A stretch of 64,000 nucleotides of DNA from positions 34,683 to 98,682 of the forward strand of contig CAZWZF010000015.1 in the NCBI GenBank assembly GCA_964638715.1, given 5' to 3'. Origin of the DNA: JBAXQQ01 sp037131695 (GTDB lineage Bacteria > Armatimonadota > Hebobacteria > CAIYQO01). Made by a program: the position numbers and the translations under genes. Shown here in pieces: positions 60,096 through 64,000 of this stretch. The notes beneath the pieces were generated by a model. It did no database searches, had not been told where the DNA came from, and was given only the letters and a program-made list of their open reading frames with translations. Position 1 is the stretch's first letter. Each line of letters begins with the position of its first letter.

Positions 60096-61919
60096 TCAGT
60101 CGTTACCATTAAACATAGGAAGATATTGCCCCTTCGGACTTACACTTTGCACGGTGTTACCGAGCCACTCGACGGTGACCGGTTGCTTCCGGCTCGGTAC
60201 GCTCTGCGCCCGGAAGACCTGCGTGAAGTGGGGGACAGGCCACCGCAAGGTCAATCGCTCCCCAGGCTTCACCGCCTCGCAGACGGCGTAGGCGTTGGCG
60301 GGACCGCCCCATTTGGTATCAATGCGCTCATTGCCGCGCAATAACGTTACATCAGTGTGGTCAGCCCAAGATGGCGGACGCAGGAAGTAGTCTCCTGCTT
60401 GTTTAGTCTCGATCAGGAATCCCCCGTCTGCGGGTCGGAAGGCGGTCACTGTGGCCGCCGGATGTTCGCGCGAGAATGGTAAATTAATGAATATGCCTTC
60501 CGGTCGTTCCTCGACAATTCCTTGCCATGCTTCCCATAATCCGCGCATACCTTCCGGTGGGCAGCATCCCATCATCTGGATGCCATTTGCATACATGCCA
60601 GGGGCACCGAGTGTAGGCCCGGGGAAACCGACCCAATCATCAAAAGCCGCCTGTGACACAAACCCGCCTTCTATCCTACACAATTCCGCCAACGCGTTAT
60701 CAACATCGGCCGCCGGTTTATCCTGATGGATTTGACGAAATAGCGCCACAAAAGCGGGGGTGAGGAAAAATTGCGAACGCTGCAATTCATTACGCACGAT
60801 TCGTTCAATATGATCCCAGAATTCAGGACGGCCGGCGCGCGCGAGATTGGTGGCAATGCTTGTCATGTCCCCCACCACGCAAATCTCCGTGCGATAGTCA
60901 TGTTGTGGAATATATTCTGGATACCATCCATAATCGGTTCCCTGGCTCAGGACAAAGCGGAAAGCGCGTTCCGCCCAGTCAAGAAAACGCTGGTCTCCGG
61001 TAACCTGTCCCAGGTGCGCAACTCCCCATATTTCATGAGTGTGCAGATGGACATGTTTGCTGAAGGTTCCGGTCTCTGAATCAATCCGATGTTCCCCCAT
61101 ATCCGGTTGTACAGCCGCCAGATGTCCTTCGGCAAATGCCTTTGCTAAATCGAGGGCATCAGTATCGCCGGTGCATTCCCAGTAACGAACAAGTGGTTCG
61201 GTGATAAAAGGATATCCGTGTGATAATTCGCCACCCCAACCCTGGTTTGTACCGGCGTCGCTCAGGTGCAGCCATTCGCCGTTCCGCCAGGGGGCGGCAC
61301 CGTGCGGGAGAAACGCCCGTCCCTGGTCGTCATGGTTCGCGAGTTCCGACAGCGCCAGAAAGATGGCGCGGCAGTCTTCCTTCAGCGCCGCCTCCTGTGT
61401 CCGTTGGTACTCTTCGGAAAGGCTGACCAGCAGCTTTCCACTTGCCCAGGTGAATGCCCATTCGTGCTTCAACGCCTCGATGGCACTGGGAGACTGCAAT
61501 GTTCCGACCCACGCCGCGGGATTCATCCACACCAGTCCGTCGGCATGACGATAGTTCCGTATCCGCCCCCGCACGCCGTGTTCAACCTCCTCCACCTGCG
61601 TATCGCCAGCCATTTCCCGCATGTGCGCGTATTGCCAGTCCATACGACAGTCAGTGTCACCCAGCGCAATCGGGTCGAAGCCATATTTGTTCGACGGCAA
61701 CAACGGCACATGGACGGGAATACCCAGTGGACCAAGTGAAAATTTACATTCGTAATTCCGTGTAGGTTCCGGATTGCCGCGCAGGTAATTCAAAGCCGCT
61801 GCGGCCATTTCAGATAGTTTCAAGTCGTCGGCAACCGGTACCGTGTCTGACGAATTAATATTAAAGTCGCGGATTTCACCGCGAAAATGGTTGTTTAGTG
61901 TGTTTTTCATGGATATCAT
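60096..61919 (-). CDS. GH127-like glycosidase
   Basis: A 607-residue (alpha/alpha)6-barrel protein. IQMMGCCPPEGMRGLWEAW near residue 455 corresponds to the Cys-Cys motif of GH127-type beta-L-arabinofuranosidases. Upstream barrel segments HLHTHEIWGVAHLGQVTGD and DYGWYPEYIPQHDYRTEIC fit the DUF1680 fold, and beta-sandwich strands follow. The ATG at 61919 is 3 bases from AAGGA, and ATG 61910 is also possible. It is a divergent paralogue of 30910-32802. It is the second gene of the operon. Confidence 0.78.
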   Translation of the reverse strand: MISMKNTLNNHFRGEIRDFNINSSDTVPVADDLKLSEMAAAALNYLRGNPEPTRNYECKFSLGPLGIPVHVPLLPSNKYGFDPIALGDTDCRMDWQYAHMREMAGDTQVEEVEHGVRGRIRNYRHADGLVWMNPAAWVGTLQSPSAIEALKHEWAFTWASGKLLVSLSEEYQRTQEAALKEDCRAIFLALSELANHDDQGRAFLPHGAAPWRNGEWLHLSDAGTNQGWGGELSHGYPFITEPLVRYWECTGDTDALDLAKAFAEGHLAAVQPDMGEHRIDSETGTFSKHVHLHTHEIWGVAHLGQVTGDQRFLDWAERAFRFVLSQGTDYGWYPEYIPQHDYRTEICVVGDMTSIATNLARAGRPEFWDHIERIVRNELQRSQFFLTPAFVALFRQIHQDKPAADVDNALAELCRIEGGFVSQAAFDDWVGFPGPTLGAPGMYANGIQMMGCCPPEGMRGLWEAWQGIVEERPEGIFINLPFSREHPAATVTAFRPADGGFLIETKQAGDYFLRPPSWADHTDVTLLRGNERIDTKWGGPANAYAVCEAVKPGERLTLRWPVPHFTQVFRAQSVPSRKQPVTVEWLGNTVQSVSPKGQYLPMFNGND

Positions 61920-62053
61920 ACATCCTTTTCGGAGTATAGGTTTTGATTATGCAGATACGCTTTTGTGATTAAAGAATTATTTCGCATCTGCGCTATATAT
62001 TTAATGAACTTTAAACTTTTTCTTACTTATTAAAGAATGGGTTGCTTAAGTCT

Positions 62054-63754
62054 TTACTGCGTTGTTGCGAACGGACCGGAAATCTGCAGGCCATTTAAAA
62101 TGGCTATCCCTCCCGCAGGATGCCCGAGTGTTCCGGTGATGGTGCCGTCACTGCCCGCGGGGATGCCGGTGAAGGCGACATAGTTGTCGCCTTGCCGGAA
62201 GCCGGTGCCCCCGGTAGAAACAGCGGATTTTGTCACACCGTTGATGGTAACTGTCGACGATTGGCCGTTATAGCCCCCCGCCTGGCAGTAAAAATAGAGA
62301 TTGTAGCCGTATCCGGACGCCAGTCCGTTAAGAGTGAAGGAGATGGTGGTCGCTGCGGGTTCGGTTGAGTTGATAAAGAGATAATTTTGCCAGAGCGCAT
62401 TCCCCCAGGTTCCTTCAGAAGCGCGAATACAATCCGCGCGAAAAGTGGATGAACCACCGTTGGCATTTTCCGTGGCACTGAAACCTACCGTAGATACGCG
62501 TTTGCCATCCGCCATTTTCATGTTCGTCTTGGATATATTGCTGACTTTGCTATCGTTGGCCGAGATGTAGTTCCAGAAATCTCCGGTATTTCCCAGCACC
62601 GCCGCTCCGTTATTGGGATTTGATGTCGGCGCCGTATCGCCGTCCGATGTATTATAGCCCATTAAATTTAAATTGATCAGGTCTTTCGGCATCAAATCAA
62701 TGGAAAATGTCCCGGCCAGTTGAAAACCATTGAAGATCGCATAATTGCTGCCTCCCGGCGCCAGCGTCCCGGAAATCGGCGCGGTCAGCCCGGAAAAACG
62801 CAGGTAATTGGTGTTCTCTACATAACTGCCTGACCATCCGCTTGGGAGTGTTTTCGATGTACCGGCAATTGTCACTTTCGTGGAGTTCCCTGTCCATTTC
62901 GCGGGAGTTCCATAGAAATACATATCGTAGGTATTGTTTGATACCAGGCCATCGATGTTGAAAGCACAGGACTTGGCAGAATCCGCACCACTGGAATTGA
63001 AGGCGAGATAGGCATCCAGAAGGGGAATATTGGTCTGGTTGCCCTCCGCTGGCCTGATCCAATCCGAGGCCAATATCTTTGTTCCGTCGTTGCTGCACGA
63101 CACATTGACTGACAACGGTGTGGCATATCCAGATGATAGTTTTAAACTGTTACCGGTAATCGAGGTGACGGTGTTAGCCGCAATAGTAAGGCCATTCCAA
63201 TAGCCTGACCCAATAGCCGCGGCACCAGTCATGATGGGACCTGGGGATAAATCACTGCCGGGATTATACCCCTGAAACTGCACATTCAGGATACCGTTTA
63301 TAGTTGATCCCGCAGTTCCCACATGTCCATCGGCGTAACTCGCGATGGCGTTATTCGAATGCCGATAGGCGACCAACCCGTTGGAATCAGCATCTGCGGT
63401 GACCCAGGTTGTGGTCGGGTCGGCGAGGCTGCCCAGGGTTGTTGAGGCGCAGCGCGGGAAGTCATAGACATAGGCTAACTGTAAGGATTTTCCGGCAGTC
63501 GGACAAATCAGAATACCGGGGTCGACACTGATATCTTTCCAAACCGTTTGCAAGGATGGAAATGTTTCCTCATGATCCTGCGCAAACATTTGCAAGGATG
63601 CCATGATTTGCCGTTGATTATTAATGCACGTCGTCTGCCGTGCTTTCTCTCGCGCTCGGGCAAAGACTGGGAATAAAATTGCGGCGAGGATGGCAATAAT
63701 GGCTATCACTACCAGCAATTCGATTAGGGTAAAACCTTTTTGACTGGTTTTCAT
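62054..63754 (-). CDS. Pseudopilin with two tandem beta-sandwich modules
   Basis: A 566-residue pseudopilin. KGFTLIELLVVIAIIAIL and FPVFARAREKARQTTC open it, then WKDISVDPGILICPT and an H-x9-DG motif (RHSNNAIASYADGHV). The remaining ~400 residues contain two copies of a ~190-residue module: VQFQGYNPGSD / LNLMGYNTSDGD at each start, then Y-x-MYFYG / YNLYFYC and YAIFNGFQLAG / IAILNGLQISG at each end. No family was recognised for the module. It is the first gene of the ~17-kb minus-strand operon, 134 bases upstream of the GH127-like gene. Confidence 0.85.
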   Translation of the reverse strand: MKTSQKGFTLIELLVVIAIIAILAAILFPVFARAREKARQTTCINNQRQIMASLQMFAQDHEETFPSLQTVWKDISVDPGILICPTAGKSLQLAYVYDFPRCASTTLGSLADPTTTWVTADADSNGLVAYRHSNNAIASYADGHVGTAGSTINGILNVQFQGYNPGSDLSPGPIMTGAAAIGSGYWNGLTIAANTVTSITGNSLKLSSGYATPLSVNVSCSNDGTKILASDWIRPAEGNQTNIPLLDAYLAFNSSGADSAKSCAFNIDGLVSNNTYDMYFYGTPAKWTGNSTKVTIAGTSKTLPSGWSGSYVENTNYLRFSGLTAPISGTLAPGGSNYAIFNGFQLAGTFSIDLMPKDLINLNLMGYNTSDGDTAPTSNPNNGAAVLGNTGDFWNYISANDSKVSNISKTNMKMADGKRVSTVGFSATENANGGSSTFRADCIRASEGTWGNALWQNYLFINSTEPAATTISFTLNGLASGYGYNLYFYCQAGGYNGQSSTVTINGVTKSAVSTGGTGFRQGDNYVAFTGIPAGSDGTITGTLGHPAGGIAILNGLQISGPFATTQ

Positions 63755-63818
63755 AGTTTTTCTTCTTTATTTTGCTATATTAAAAAATAGTATAGTATGC
63801 AATTTCCTAAATTAACGT

Positions 63819-63903
63819 CTAACCCCAATGATTGATCATGCTTTCTGGATTCTGGATCTGAAAACTAATGACCATATAACCTTGTCATATTTATTGGGGT
63901 TAG
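63819..63903. promoter_or_regulatory. Inverted repeats upstream of the pseudopilin-led operon
   Basis: CTAACCCCAAT (63819-63829) and ATTGGGGTTAG (63893-63903) are perfect inverted arms with a 63-base spacer. ATGATTGATCAT (63828-63839) is a second, smaller inverted repeat at the left arm. They lie 65-150 bases before the pseudopilin start and may be operators; no regulator gene is in the window on this side. Confidence 0.4.
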
Positions 63904-63961
63904 GAGATAGGTATCAGTCCAATACTCTTTTTAAATAACTTCTAACCCGGACCATAAACCA

Positions 63962-64000
63962 TTATCTGATTAAACAGATGATGAGTAGCAGCACCAGCAC
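63962..64000 (-). CDS. Possible 3' end of a gene running off the window
   Basis: On the minus strand the last 39 bases read VLVLLLIICLIR and a TAA. The hydrophobic, basic-ended peptide could be the C-terminus of a membrane protein whose body lies beyond the edge. Too short to be sure. Confidence 0.25.
   Translation of the reverse strand: MLVLLLIICLIR

Noticed and set aside
58862..60112. Plus-strand open frame of 416 codons opposite the NHL and WbsX genes
   Set aside because: It lies antisense to two well-supported genes with signal peptide, RBS and family motifs; the frame is a by-product of high GC and codon bias.

Overview
The window is bacterial and gene-dense, and most of it encodes secreted or cytoplasmic carbohydrate-degrading enzymes. 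Four intact proteins and one broken one carry, or derive from, a type IV/type II pseudopilin family: a FTLIELLVV N-methylation helix, the signature AILFPVFARAREKAR, and an H-x9-DG motif. I associate that signature most with Armatimonadota and with PVC-type glycan degraders such as Lentisphaerota. The sequence alone does not settle the phylum. No rRNA, tRNA or CRISPR array was recognised.

Layout. 1-2 kb: three small AT-rich genes (VOC protein, GNAT, HD hydrolase) followed by about 41-bp tandem repeats. 2-7.4 kb, plus strand: a membrane PP2C/SpoIIE phosphatase, a secreted purple-acid-phosphatase-like enzyme, a phosphodiester glycosidase and a dGTPase-like HD protein. 7.5-18.7 kb: a fucoside/sulfate-ester locus with two GH29 fucosidases, a sulfatase, a GH20/DUF4838-like protein, a URO-D protein and a 1.25-kb-residue secreted propeller protein. 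18.8-28.3 kb, minus strand: two pseudopilin loci, one led by a GntR-type regulator and one divergent from a LacI-type regulator, each with a glycan-related gene nearby. One pseudopilin copy is broken by an IS701-type transposase fragment fused in frame.

29.7-35.8 kb: a minus-strand operon (ComB-like phosphatase, beta-helix protein, propeller hydrolase, GH127-like enzyme, URO-D protein). 35.8-46.7 kb: a mosaic. Small cassette-like genes (GrpB, orotate phosphoribosyltransferase, phosphotransferase, GNAT plus methyltransferase) each end in a 56-99 bp imperfect palindrome resembling an integron attC site. They lie among truncated copies of genes that are intact elsewhere in the window, and among URO-D, DUF1638, nucleotidyltransferase and GH genes. 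No integrase is present, so this looks like a cluster of attC sites lacking an integrase, or its remains. 46.6-63.8 kb: a long minus-strand polysaccharide operon. It begins with a pseudopilin and continues with a GH127-like enzyme, a WbsX/GH99-like protein, an NHL propeller, a discoidin/Calx-beta protein, two GH36-like enzymes, a TIM-barrel protein and an alpha/alpha-barrel glycosidase. Many of its genes overlap by ATGA.

As a whole the region looks like several regulator-controlled polysaccharide loci. Surface pseudopilins with varied carbohydrate-binding-like C-terminal modules may bind substrate. Glycosidases, a sulfatase and a beta-helix protein would trim it. Five URO-D-family proteins plus a DUF1638 protein hint at handling of methyl groups, for example from methylated sugars; that last point is inference.
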